Source: Erythrobacter sp. JK5 (GTDB taxonomy: Bacteria > Pseudomonadota > Alphaproteobacteria > Sphingomonadales > Sphingomonadaceae). From it: 64,000 nt of DNA. Position numbers and translations under genes: made by a program. Location: the NCBI RefSeq assembly GCF_018205975.1, contig NZ_CP073577.1, forward strand, positions 1,798,001 through 1,862,000, read 5' to 3'. The notes below the pieces were generated by a model that had not been told where the DNA came from, searched no databases, and saw only the letters and a list, made by a program, of their open reading frames with translations. Every line of letters begins with the position of its first letter. Positions within the stretch are counted from its first letter, which is position 1. Below are positions 18,903-27,439 of this stretch, piece after piece.

Positions 18903-19549
18903 TCGGCACGCTCCTGAAGCGCGATCTCGCGAAGTTCTTCCCCTTCAGCGGAAGCGGAGCGGCGCTGCCGGTGGTGTTCTTCGTCGCGGTGGCGATGCTC
19001 TATCCCTTTGCCGTCGGGCCGGACCCGGCGATGCTGGCGCGCACGGGCGGAGGCGTGGTGTGGATCGCCGCTCTGCTCGCCGCGGTGCTGCCGCTCGAAA
19101 AGCTGGTCGCGCAGGATATCGAGCTCGGCACGTTCGACCAGCTCAAGCTGCGGGGGTTGACCGAGGAACTCATGATGGCGGTACGGCTGCTGGCGCATTG
19201 GCTCAGCTTCGGTCCGCCCTTGATCCTCGCCGCCTTCCCCGCCGCAGCCTTGCTCAACCTCGACAATCCGACGCTGCATCTGGTGCTCATCGGGCTGCTG
19301 ACAGGCACGCCGGGCCTCGCCGCGATCGGCCTGACGATTGCCGCGCTCACCGCGAGCCTGCGCGCCGGTGCTGCTCTGTCGGGCCTGCTGCTGATCCCGC
19401 TCGCGCTTCCGATCCTGATCTTCGGCGCAGGCGCGCTCGTGCGCCAGGACGAGGCCAGCATTGGCTTTGTCGCCGCGATCAGCCTGCTGCTGGTCGCCAT
19501 CGCCCCGTTCGCCGCTGGAGCGGCAATCAGGGCGGCGCGCGAAGTCTAG
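18899..19549 (+). CDS. ccmB: CcmB, heme exporter membrane subunit
   Basis: The 216-residue membrane protein starts at the ATG overlapping the ccmA stop. It begins MIGTLLKRDLAKFF, with a charged amphipathic N-terminus and about six membrane helices, and includes the conserved CcmB stretch LEKLVAQDIELGTFDQLKLRG. With CcmA it forms the ABC transporter of c-type cytochrome biogenesis. The other ccm genes are not next to it, so they must lie elsewhere. Confidence 0.94.
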   Translation: MIGTLLKRDLAKFFPFSGSGAALPVVFFVAVAMLYPFAVGPDPAMLARTGGGVVWIAALLAAVLPLEKLVAQDIELGTFDQLKLRGLTEELMMAVRLLAHWLSFGPPLILAAFPAAALLNLDNPTLHLVLIGLLTGTPGLAAIGLTIAALTASLRAGAALSGLLLIPLALPILIFGAGALVRQDEASIGFVAAISLLLVAIAPFAAGAAIRAAREV

Positions 19550-19553
19550 CGCA

Positions 19554-19730
19554 TCAATGCGGAAGGAAGATCGCCGTCAGCACGGCAGTAATCATCACCA
19601 CCCAAACCATGAAGGCGAGGTCGGTGTTGGTCGCCGAAGCGCCGACCATTCTGGTCAGCCAGGCCGGCACGGCCGGGTGAGGTTCGGCAACAGGTTCGGA
19701 CGCAGCTTCCATCGCGGCGTCGTCAATCAT
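19554..19730 (-). CDS. Small single-helix membrane protein, unknown
   Basis: A 58-residue protein (or 63 if started at the ATG at 19745) has an acidic N-terminus rich in Ala, Glu and Pro, then the helix TDLAFMVWVVMITAVLTAIF reaching almost to the C-terminus LPH. It converges with ccmB with 4 bp between stops. No family is recognised. Its topology suggests a small tail-anchored inner-membrane protein. Shine-Dalgarno signals are weak at both starts, so the gene is moderately supported. Confidence 0.5.
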   Translation of the reverse strand: MIDDAAMEAASEPVAEPHPAVPAWLTRMVGASATNTDLAFMVWVVMITAVLTAIFLPH

Positions 19731-19916
19731 GCGGTGGGACGTCATGTTCGACAGGTTCCGGGCACGCAAAAGAGCGGGTGCCCACGCGTCTCGGCGACTC
19801 GCCGAAACGGCGCGCAAATACTCCCGATTTTCCGGGTTAGAAAGCGAAATGTGCGCGGGTCCGGATCGCGCGCGGGCGGCGGACGTTGATACGCTGGAAC
19901 CACGGACAGGACGACA

Positions 19917-20579
19917 GTGAGAGCACCCGAAAGCCAACGAAGAGAGAACCTGCTTCTCAGCCGCATTGCGCAGGGTTTGCTCGTCTTCACCCTGCTCGCT
20001 TTCGCGGCAAAGGCGCTGGCGCATTCCGAGGTGCAGGCGCGCTACACGCCGCTGGTGGTGTTGCATGCGGGCGCGATGGTGGCATGGCTTGGGCTGCTGG
20101 CTAGCCAGGCGTGGCTGGCGGCGCAGCACCGGCTAAACCTGCACCGCGCATTGAGCCGCGCGTCGATAGCGCTGGTCGGCGCGATGGCGGTTTCGGGCGC
20201 GATCATCTCGATCAATATCGGCGCGGAATTGGGCCGCCCGGAAGTGACCATCGTGAACCTCGCCGCGTTTGTGACGTTCCTGCCGCTCTACTTCGCCGCG
20301 CTGCATTTTGCCCGGCGGCGCGAAATCCACGCGCATCGGCAGGCAATGCTGATCGGCACGCTCGCCCTTATGACCCCCGCCTATGCCCGCGTCGTGCAAG
20401 TGCTGGGCCTGCCCGACCCGGTCGCCATTGCAGTGCAGGTGCCGATCACTGTGGCGATCGCGGTGGGCTACGACTGGGCGACGCAGGGTCATGTGACGAA
20501 GCCGGTGCTGGCGATTCTGGGCTTTTCGGTTGCAGTCATCACGGTGATGGTGGGAGGGCTGGCGATGTGGTTTTTGTAG
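19917..20579 (+). CDS. Multi-pass membrane protein, unknown
   Basis: The 220-residue protein uses GTG at 19917 behind ACAGGA. It has about six hydrophobic helices. Histidines at the helix ends (VVLHAGAMVAW, AALHFARRREIHAHRQAM) recall heme- or metal-binding integral membrane families, but no specific family could be named. It stands between the small membrane gene and a dispersed repeat. The function is not predicted. Confidence 0.75.
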   Translation: MRAPESQRRENLLLSRIAQGLLVFTLLAFAAKALAHSEVQARYTPLVVLHAGAMVAWLGLLASQAWLAAQHRLNLHRALSRASIALVGAMAVSGAIISINIGAELGRPEVTIVNLAAFVTFLPLYFAALHFARRREIHAHRQAMLIGTLALMTPAYARVVQVLGLPDPVAIAVQVPITVAIAVGYDWATQGHVTKPVLAILGFSVAVITVMVGGLAMWFL

Positions 20580-20590
20580 GCGACACGCCG

Positions 20591-20790
20591 CCCCGGGCTT
20601 GGCCCGGGGTCCAGTTCAGTCCCGGAAAGACCAACGAAAGCCCGATCCCGGATCAAGTCCGGGATGACGAGTTAGCTAGGAAGCGTGATGTCGGCGAGCG
20701 ACTAGCGAGCCGCAAGGGCGACCGCCCGCCCGCAGCGGGTGCAGCTTTGCTGCACGTCTAGCGAGGATCGCGCGCCCGGATGGGCGTGCG
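20591..20790. repeat. Composite structured intergenic repeat, copy 1
   Basis: Three parts are seen. Two hairpins of one family come first: CCCCGGGC-ttg-GCCCGGGG at 20591-20609 and ATCCCGGA-tcaag-TCCGGGAT at 20645-20665. Then a conserved block containing CCGCAAGGGCG and CGCCCGCAGCGG (20710-20738), a GTGCAGC-tt(t)-GCTGCAC hairpin, and a second conserved block beginning GCGAGGAT with a CGCCC/GGGCG stem (20761-20790). The same two conserved blocks recur at 48842-48947. The element ends 4 bp before the map stop codon. Confidence 0.75.
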
Positions 20791-20794
20791 GAAA

Positions 20795-21628
20795 TCAATA
20801 AGGCGGCTTGTCCCGCCCCGTCGGACTCTTCGTAAAGATCTCAGTGCCGGTCTCGGTAATCGCAAGGCTGTGCTCGAACTGCGCCGACAGCGACTTGTCG
20901 CGCGTCACCGCTGTCCAGCCGTCGCCCAGCACCTTTGCCCATGGCTTGCCGAGGTTGATCATCGGTTCGACGGTGAAGAACATTCCCGGTTTCAGCTCCG
21001 GCCCCGTGCCCGCCTTTGCGGCGTGGACCACTTCGGGAGCGTCGTGGAACAGGCGGCCCAAACCGTGGCCGCAGAACTCGCGCACCACACCGTAGCGGAA
21101 CTGTTTGGCATGCGCTTCGATCGCCGCGCCGATATCGCCGAGCCGCGCGCCGGGCTTGGCCGCTTCGATCCCGAGCATCAGGCATTCGTAGGTCACATCG
21201 ACCAGCCGTTTCGCCTTGAGCGGCGGCTCGCCTGCGAAGAACATGCGCGAAGTGTCGCCGTGCCAGCCGTCAAGCAGCGGCGTGACATCAACGTTGAGGA
21301 TGTCGCCTTCCTTCAGCACTTTGTCTGATGGAATGCCGTGGCAGATCACGTGGTTGATCGAGATACAGCTTGAATGCGTGTAGCCGCGATAGCCGAGCGT
21401 CGCCGGAACTGCGCCCGCATCCAGCATCATTTCGCGGATCGCGGTGTCGATGCTTTCGGTCGTAACGCCGGGTTGGACGAGGTTTGCAACTTCATCAAGG
21501 ATGGTCGCGGCCAGCCGTCCGGCCTTGCGCATCCCGTCAAAGCCTTCCTCGGTGTGAAGCTTGATGGTGCCGTCGCGATAGACGGTCTGATCCCCGTCGA
21601 TGAGCTGATATTCGTGCATGCGCGCCAT
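20795..21628 (-). CDS. map: Methionine aminopeptidase, type I
   Basis: MAP removes the initiator methionine from nascent proteins and uses two divalent metals. The protein has GYRGYTHSSCISIN, then metal ligands in NVDVTPLLDGWHGDTSRMF, the histidine in EFCGHGLGR and glutamates in MFFTVEPMI and QFEHSLAITETG. The start is uncertain: ATG at 21628 (MARMHEYQ), 21619, or a codon 21 bp further upstream. No clear ribosome binding site distinguishes them. Length is about 277 residues. The dispersed repeat follows its stop directly. Confidence 0.95.
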   Translation of the reverse strand: MARMHEYQLIDGDQTVYRDGTIKLHTEEGFDGMRKAGRLAATILDEVANLVQPGVTTESIDTAIREMMLDAGAVPATLGYRGYTHSSCISINHVICHGIPSDKVLKEGDILNVDVTPLLDGWHGDTSRMFFAGEPPLKAKRLVDVTYECLMLGIEAAKPGARLGDIGAAIEAHAKQFRYGVVREFCGHGLGRLFHDAPEVVHAAKAGTGPELKPGMFFTVEPMINLGKPWAKVLGDGWTAVTRDKSLSAQFEHSLAITETGTEIFTKSPTGRDKPPY

Positions 21629-21665
21629 ATAGCGAATGGTTCGCAGCAATGCGAGAGCAGTCGCG

Positions 21666-22454
21666 TCAGTTCGCCAACGAAAACGCCGCGCGATATTCCG
21701 GCTTGGCGACGTCGATCACCGGCTGAGTTACCGGCACCGTCACCTCGTACGGCCCCTCGGCATAGGCGCCCGCGACATAGGGTGCGGCGAGCAGTTCGAT
21801 CGTATCGAACGTCTCTCCGTCGCTCGATCCCAGCACCATCACCAGTTCATCCAGCGCAGGGCAGCTGTCAAAAATATCGGGTCCGTTCGTCCTGCTTCCC
21901 CCCAGACGCTCCGAGCGCTCGGATTTCAGTCCATTGCAATACGCCTCACGCACCGCCCCTTCGAGCGCTGCGGGCGAAGCAAACAGGTCGGTCGGTGCCA
22001 GTTCCGCTTCGGCCCTGCGGTCCCACAGCATGGCATCGAACCAGGAGTTCCCGTGCGCGCCGCCGGTATAGGCGTATGTGCCCGCCACGAGGCTCAGGAA
22101 CCGAGGCGTGTCCGCGGCGACTTCCCAGCCCTTGCTGAAATCATACCCGCGAAACGGATAGTCGTTCTTTTCGGCATCAGCCTTGGCCTCGGCAGCGTAG
22201 GCAGCGTATTCGTCATGCTCGCCCTGCGCCCGGACTTCGAACGCGGCATCGAGCGCCGGTATGGCCAGCACCTGCGCCGGCCATGCATAGACGAACTTCA
22301 GGCTATCGGTCTCGATCATGATCTCGCGCGGCTGTCCGGTTTCGGATGCCGGACCCGCGCCGTCAGACGCATCCGTTCCGACCGCTTCGCCCATGTCCTG
22401 CGGGGAGGAACACGCGATCAGTGCCACCGCCGCCAATGAAGTCGCAATCTTCAT
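21666..22454 (-). CDS. Lipoprotein with DUF4163/RsiV-like (DUF3298) domains
   Basis: The 262-residue protein begins with a signal peptide and lipobox (AAVALIACSS), so it is probably anchored to a membrane. The middle contains TYAYTGGAHGNSW and the C-terminal half AAPYVAGAYAEGPYEVTVP, patterns found in the DUF4163 plus DUF3298 pair that is also present in the anti-sigma factor RsiV, whose domain binds lysozyme. No transmembrane helix other than the signal is seen. An inhibitor or sensor role is possible but unproven. Confidence 0.75.
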   Translation of the reverse strand: MKIATSLAAVALIACSSPQDMGEAVGTDASDGAGPASETGQPREIMIETDSLKFVYAWPAQVLAIPALDAAFEVRAQGEHDEYAAYAAEAKADAEKNDYPFRGYDFSKGWEVAADTPRFLSLVAGTYAYTGGAHGNSWFDAMLWDRRAEAELAPTDLFASPAALEGAVREAYCNGLKSERSERLGGSRTNGPDIFDSCPALDELVMVLGSSDGETFDTIELLAAPYVAGAYAEGPYEVTVPVTQPVIDVAKPEYRAAFSLAN

Positions 22455-22515
22455 CTTGTCCGTGATCCCCCCATTTGAGACGTGACAAGTCTAGCGGCGT
22501 GATTATGGACGCAGC

Positions 22516-23904
22516 ATGACCGATATCAAAGACCTGATCCAGCCCGATCGCGGGCAGGAAGCGACCGCCATTCACCTTTTGAACAAGGAGGGGTTCGAAG
22601 CCTACGCCAAGACCCTTTCCGCCGGGCAGCGCGCCAGCCTTGCCGCGCAGAAATTCGAAGGGAGCGGATTCCAGGTCGGGATCGTGCCCGATGGCGATGG
22701 ATGGTTCGCCGTCGGCGGGGTCGCCAATCCGGATGAGCTGTCGAGCTGGTGCCTCGCGGCGCTAGCCGAACAGCTTCCCGAAGGCACCTATCGCCTGGCC
22801 GAGCGCCAGCCGGGCCCGGCGATGTTCGGATGGCTCACGGCGCAGTACCGGTTCACGCGTTACAAGGATGAGGAGAACGCGGTCGGCCCGCGCGTGCTGC
22901 TGACCGAACAGGTCGGTCGCCTGCCCGGCATTCTCGCCGAGGCCGAGGCCGAATTGTGGGTGCGCGATCTCGTCAACACGCCCGCCGAAGACATGGGTCC
23001 GGCAGCACTCGAGGCCGAAGTCGAAAAGCTCTCCAGGGCGCACAAGGCACAGGTGAAGACCATCAAGGGCGATGCGCTCGAACAAGGCTACCCCATGGTT
23101 CACGCGGTCGGCCGCGCCGCCGCGCGCCACCATGCGCCCCGGATCATGCACCTGACATGGGGCAGCGAAAGCGACCCGGTGCTCGCGATCGTCGGCAAGG
23201 GCGTGTGCTTCGACAGCGGCGGGCTCGACATCAAGCCGGCGAGCGGCATGCGGTTGATGAAGAAGGACATGGGCGGCGCGGCGCACGCCATCGCGCTCGC
23301 GGGCCTGGTGATGGGCGCGGGACTGAAGGTGCGGCTGCACCTGCTGGTCCCGGCGGTGGAGAACGCGATATCCGGCCCTGCCTTCCGCCCCGGAGACGTG
23401 CTGTCCAGCCGCAAGGGCCTCAGCGTCGAGATCCACAACACCGATGCCGAAGGACGCCTGATCCTCGGCGATGCGCTGACCCGCGCGAGCGAGGAAGAGC
23501 CCGACCTGATCGTGGATTTCGCAACGCTGACCGGTGCCGCGCGCGTGGCGCTCGGCCCCGATTACGCGGCGATGATGACGCGCAATGACGAGACCGCACA
23601 GGCGTTCATCGACGCGGGCAAATCGGCCGACGACGAACCGTGGCGCCTGCCGCTGCCCGAAGCCTATCGCGAATATCTCGTCTCGGACATCGCCGACATC
23701 GCCAACGCGCACGCCAATCCGTTCGCCGGGGCCAGCGTGGCCGGCCTGTTTCTCGACCGTTTCATCGGGGACGGAATCGACTGGGTGCATTTCGATACCT
23801 TCGCCTGGCGGCCCTCGCCCAAGCCCGGCCGCTCGAAAGGCGGCACCGCCTACGGCCTGCGCGCCAGCTGGCACGCGCTCCAGGCGCGGTACGCAAACGG
23901 CTGA
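22516..23904 (+). CDS. M17 leucyl aminopeptidase family protein
   Basis: The 462-residue metallopeptidase removes N-terminal amino acids from peptides in the cytoplasm. The catalytic C-terminal domain shows the metal and active-site stretches VGKGVCFDSGGLDIKP, MKKDMGGAA, NTDAEGRLILGDAL and the DFATLTGAARVALG segment. The N-terminal 160 residues are divergent from PepA, so the specific symbol is left open. It is divergent from the lipoprotein gene with 61 bp between starts. Confidence 0.94.
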   Translation: MTDIKDLIQPDRGQEATAIHLLNKEGFEAYAKTLSAGQRASLAAQKFEGSGFQVGIVPDGDGWFAVGGVANPDELSSWCLAALAEQLPEGTYRLAERQPGPAMFGWLTAQYRFTRYKDEENAVGPRVLLTEQVGRLPGILAEAEAELWVRDLVNTPAEDMGPAALEAEVEKLSRAHKAQVKTIKGDALEQGYPMVHAVGRAAARHHAPRIMHLTWGSESDPVLAIVGKGVCFDSGGLDIKPASGMRLMKKDMGGAAHAIALAGLVMGAGLKVRLHLLVPAVENAISGPAFRPGDVLSSRKGLSVEIHNTDAEGRLILGDALTRASEEEPDLIVDFATLTGAARVALGPDYAAMMTRNDETAQAFIDAGKSADDEPWRLPLPEAYREYLVSDIADIANAHANPFAGASVAGLFLDRFIGDGIDWVHFDTFAWRPSPKPGRSKGGTAYGLRASWHALQARYANG

Positions 23905-24002
23905 TCCCCCGGCACGGGAAATTCGCGGGGGTTGGCTAACTTGCTCGAAACCATGTCAGCGTATAAGCGCCCCGCACCACAGGGGTTGAGGAAGATTTCG
24001 GA

Positions 24003-24353
24003 ATGAACGGCGCTGCCAGCCACGCAGCCGATTATGCGATGCCACAGGGCGTGCTGGGCCTAAAAGGTCCGGTGCGGAAGCCCGCGCCCGGCACGCTGCC
24101 GCTGCGCGGCGATCTGGCGCATATCGCACTGGCCGGTACGCACCTGGCGGCGCATTACGTCATCCCCGAGCTGCGCGAGATCGGCGCGGGTGGCGCGGCG
24201 CTGCACCTGATGCCGCGCGACGACAGCGACATCTCGCAGCGGCTGGAAGCGGGCACCCGGATCGAAGTCCTGGATGTCGCGGGCGCGTGGGCGTGGGGCT
24301 GCCTCGGCCCGCAAGGCCCGAGCGGATATCTGAAGCTCAACGAACTGGCGTAG
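24003..24353 (+). CDS. Small SH3-like domain protein
   Basis: The 116-residue protein resembles the N-terminal SH3-like part of NlpC/P60 cell-wall peptidases: ALHLMPRDDSDISQRLEAG, then IEVLDVAGAWAWGCLG and GPSGYLKLNELA. No NlpC catalytic cysteine domain follows, since the frame stops and argC begins 29 bp later. It is cytoplasmic by sequence (no signal peptide). It may bind cell-wall or peptide ligands, or be a remnant of a larger protein. The domain call is tentative. Confidence 0.6.
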   Translation: MNGAASHAADYAMPQGVLGLKGPVRKPAPGTLPLRGDLAHIALAGTHLAAHYVIPELREIGAGGAALHLMPRDDSDISQRLEAGTRIEVLDVAGAWAWGCLGPQGPSGYLKLNELA

Positions 24354-24382
24354 CGCGATCCTGCACGCTAAGGCCGCGCGCC

Positions 24383-25309
24383 ATGGCGACACGCATTTTC
24401 ATCGACGGCGCGGCCGGGACCACCGGGCTCGAAATCCGCGACCGGTTGGCGGATCGCGGCGAGTTCGAACTGCTGGTGCTCGACGACGCGCAGCGCAAGG
24501 ACGAGGCGGCGCGCAAGGAAGCGCTGCACGAAGCCGACATCGCAATCCTGTGCCTGCCCGATGACGCCGCGAAGGAGGCGGTGATACTGGCGGAAGGCTC
24601 CGACACACGCATCATCGATGCATCGAGTGCACACCGGGTGTCGGACGGGTGGACCTACGGATTTCCGGAAATCACCGGGCATGACAAAATTGCAGAGGCG
24701 CAATTCGTATCGAATCCGGGGTGCTATCCGACCGGCTTTCTGGCGCTGGTCGCTCCGCTGGTTCGCGCCGGGTTGCTGCCTGCCGACTGGCCCTTCACCT
24801 GCAACGCCGTCAGCGGGTATTCGGGCGGCGGCAAGGCGCTGATCGCACGCTACGAGAGCGAAACCGACCTCGCATTCCGCACCTACGGGCTCGACCTGGC
24901 GCACAAGCATCGCCCCGAAATGCAGAAACATGCTGCTCTGACGCACGGCGTGCTGTTCGCGCCAGCGGTCGTTCCGGCCTATCGCGGGATGCTGGTCGAT
25001 ATCCCGTTGCATCTGGGCGCGATGGCAACCGATCCCCGTTCCGATGACCTGCGCGCTGCGCTGGCGGAATTCTATTCCGGTTCCGGTGTCGTGACCGTGC
25101 GCGAGGAAGCCGCGATGCCCGAATTGCTGCTGCACGCCGGGATCGCCGCGCATGACGGGATGGAACTGTTCGTGTTCGGCAATGAGGGCGGCTGGAACGC
25201 CCGCTTGATCGCCCGGCTCGACAATCTCGGCAAAGGCGCGAGCGGGGCTGCGATCCAAAATCTCAACATCATGTGCGGTCTGCCGGAAACGACCGGATTG
25301 CGGCTCTAG
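24383..25309 (+). CDS. argC: ArgC, N-acetyl-gamma-glutamyl-phosphate reductase
   Basis: ArgC reduces N-acetylglutamyl phosphate with NADPH, the third step of arginine synthesis. The start at 24383 gives MATRIFIDGAAGTTGLEIRD, with the dinucleotide loop GAAGTTG. The catalytic cysteine is in VSNPGCYPTGF, followed by NAVSGYSGGGKAL and the late FGNEGGWNARL. At 308 residues it is the shorter type-2 form, in line with alphaproteobacterial homologues. No other arg gene is adjacent. Confidence 0.95.
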   Translation: MATRIFIDGAAGTTGLEIRDRLADRGEFELLVLDDAQRKDEAARKEALHEADIAILCLPDDAAKEAVILAEGSDTRIIDASSAHRVSDGWTYGFPEITGHDKIAEAQFVSNPGCYPTGFLALVAPLVRAGLLPADWPFTCNAVSGYSGGGKALIARYESETDLAFRTYGLDLAHKHRPEMQKHAALTHGVLFAPAVVPAYRGMLVDIPLHLGAMATDPRSDDLRAALAEFYSGSGVVTVREEAAMPELLLHAGIAAHDGMELFVFGNEGGWNARLIARLDNLGKGASGAAIQNLNIMCGLPETTGLRL

Positions 25310-25320
25310 GACCACTCCGC

Positions 25321-25376
25321 CTGCCCAATTATTAGGCAATCCCCGACCGCGCAATGGGCAGTGTTGCACTGCACAA
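25321..25376. promoter_or_regulatory. Dyads upstream of glnB, candidate NtrC region
   Basis: Between argC and glnB there are the inverted repeats CTGCCCA (25321) / TGGGCAG (25355) and TGCC-N9-GGCA (25322-25338), and a TGTTG...CAACA dyad containing TGCACTGCA at about 25361-25377. They lie about 80-135 bp upstream of the sigma-54-like promoter, the usual place for NtrC enhancer sites. The match to any NtrC consensus is only partial. Confidence 0.35.
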
Positions 25377-25457
25377 CAGAATCTTGCTAATCCCGCTCGC
25401 GGGGCGAATGAGCCTTGCGCCGACGCCGGGATCAAGTAACCCGGTGTTGCGCGCTGC

Positions 25458-25475
25458 TTGGCACGATTCTTGGTA
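25458..25475 (+). promoter_or_regulatory. Sigma-54-type promoter for glnB-glnA
   Basis: TTGGCACGATTCTTGGTA matches the sigma-54 consensus TGGCAC-N5-TTGC[A/T] with exact spacing and one mismatch (G for C in the -12 element). It lies 66 bp before the glnB start codon. Nitrogen control of glnB-glnA by sigma-54 and NtrC is well established in related bacteria. Confidence 0.7.
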
Positions 25476-25495
25476 GGAATCCGTCAACCAAATGA

Positions 25496-25879
<384 letters not shown>

Positions 25880-25890
25880 ATATCATACCT

Positions 25891-25910
25891 GCCCGCACGC
25901 ATTGGCGGGC
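25891..25910 (+). other. Small stem-loop between glnB and glnA
   Basis: GCCCGC and GCGGGC pair across an 8-base loop in the 66-bp glnB-glnA spacer. There is no T tract after it, so it is more likely an mRNA processing or stability element that sets the glnB/glnA ratio than a terminator. Confidence 0.4.
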
Positions 25911-25945
25911 CTACCTCTCGAACTACAAGGCTGGAGACTACAAGA

Positions 25946-27355
25946 ATGGCTAGCGTGAAAGACGTCCTCAAGAAGATCAAGGACGAGGAAATCGAATGGG
26001 TGGACCTGCGTTTCACCGATCCGAAGGGCAAATGGCAGCACCTTACGATGTGTGCGGGCGTGATGGACGAAGATTCGCTCGAAGACGGGCTGATGTTCGA
26101 TGGTTCGTCGATCGCCGGGTGGAAGGTGATCAACGAATCCGACATGATCCTGAAGCCCGATCTGTCCGAGACCTGGCTCGATCCGTTCAGCGCGACCCCG
26201 ATGCTGATCATCAATTGCGATATCGTCGAACCGTCGACCGGTGACTGGTATGCGCGCGACCCGCGCACCACCGCGAAGCGCGCCGAAGCCTATCTCAAGT
26301 CGACCGGGATCGGCGACACCGTGTATGTCGGGCCGGAAGCCGAATTCTTCATGTTCGACGACGTCCGCTTCGAAGACGGCTATGCCGGCAGCGGATTTGC
26401 GATCGACGATATCGAGCTGCCGACCAACACCGGTAAGGAATACGAGATGGGCAACATGGCCCACCGTCCGCGCGCCAAGGGCGGGTACTTCCCGGTCGCG
26501 CCGGTCGATTCGGCGGTGGACATCCGCGGCGAGATGGTTTCGACCATGCTCGAAATGGGTCTGCCCTGCGACAAGCACCACCACGAAGTCGCTGCCGCCC
26601 AGCACGAACTCGGCCTGACTTTCGGCACGCTGGTGCAGACCGCCGACCGTATGCAGATCTACAAGTATGTCGTGCACCAGGTGGCGCATGCCTATGGCAA
26701 GACCGCGACCTTTATGCCCAAGCCAATCAAGGAAGATAACGGCAGCGGCATGCACACCCACATGTCGATCTGGGCCGACGGCAAGCCGAAGTTCGCAGGC
26801 AATGAATATGCCGGTCTCTCCGAATCCTGCCTCTACTACATCGGCGGCGTCATCAAGCACGCCAAAGCCCTCAACGCCTTCACCAACCCGACCACTAACA
26901 GCTACAAGCGCTTGGTGCCGGGGTTTGAAGCGCCGGTGCTGCTGGCCTACTCGGCCCGCAATCGCTCGGCTTCGTGCCGTATCCCCTACGGCGCGGGCGA
27001 AAAGGCGAAGCGGGTGGAGTTCCGCTTCCCCGATGCGATGGCCAACCCCTACCTCGCCTATTCGGCGCTGCTGATGGCGGGGCTCGATGGGATCGAGAAC
27101 AAGATCCATCCGGGCGAGGCAATGGACAAGAACCTCTACGATCTGCCGCCGGCAGAGCTGGCCGAGGTTCCGACGGTGTGCGGATCGTTGCGCGAAGCGC
27201 TCGAAAGCCTCGAGGCCGACCACGAATTCCTGCTGAAGGGCGACGTGTTCACCAAGGATCAGATCGAAGCCTATGCCGAGCTCAAGTGGGAAGAGGTGCT
27301 GCGCACCGAAACCACCCCGTGCCCGGTCGAATTCGACATGTATTACAGCATGTAA
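25946..27355 (+). CDS. glnA: GlnA, type I glutamine synthetase
   Basis: GlnA makes glutamine from glutamate, ammonia and ATP as a cytoplasmic dodecamer. The 469-residue protein shows [10 protein letters not shown], the metal-binding [11 protein letters not shown], the ATP-region [18 protein letters not shown] and [17 protein letters not shown]. The adenylylation site is Tyr398 in KNLYDLPP, so activity is probably controlled by GlnE with GlnB. The start has GGCTGGAGA upstream. Confidence 0.98.
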   Translation: MASVKDVLKKIKDEEIEWVDLRFTDPKGKWQHLTMCAGVMDEDSLEDGLMFDGSSIAGWKVINESDMILKPDLSETWLDPFSATPMLIINCDIVEPSTGDWYARDPRTTAKRAEAYLKSTGIGDTVYVGPEAEFFMFDDVRFEDGYAGSGFAIDDIELPTNTGKEYEMGNMAHRPRAKGGYFPVAPVDSAVDIRGEMVSTMLEMGLPCDKHHHEVAAAQHELGLTFGTLVQTADRMQIYKYVVHQVAHAYGKTATFMPKPIKEDNGSGMHTHMSIWADGKPKFAGNEYAGLSESCLYYIGGVIKHAKALNAFTNPTTNSYKRLVPGFEAPVLLAYSARNRSASCRIPYGAGEKAKRVEFRFPDAMANPYLAYSALLMAGLDGIENKIHPGEAMDKNLYDLPPAELAEVPTVCGSLREALESLEADHEFLLKGDVFTKDQIEAYAELKWEEVLRTETTPCPVEFDMYYSM

Positions 27356-27390
27356 GCGCAAGGGTTCCCAATCTGGAACCCGGCACTTGA

Positions 27391-27431
27391 AAAGCGGCGA
27401 GCGGCCTTCGGGCTGCTCGCCGTTTCTCTTT
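27391..27431. terminator. Strong rho-independent terminator of glnA
   Basis: A 12-bp stem with one G-U pair (27395-27406 with 27411-27422) is closed by a TTCG tetraloop and followed by TTTCTCTTT. An A-rich run before the stem gives the opposite strand a T tract too, so it can also end the convergent gene at 27440. Confidence 0.9.
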
Positions 27432-27439
27432 GCGGGCCG

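Noticed and set aside
20580..20794. A CRISPR-like array because of repeated palindromes
   Set aside because: The repeats are hairpins of different lengths without regular spacers, and no cas genes are present.
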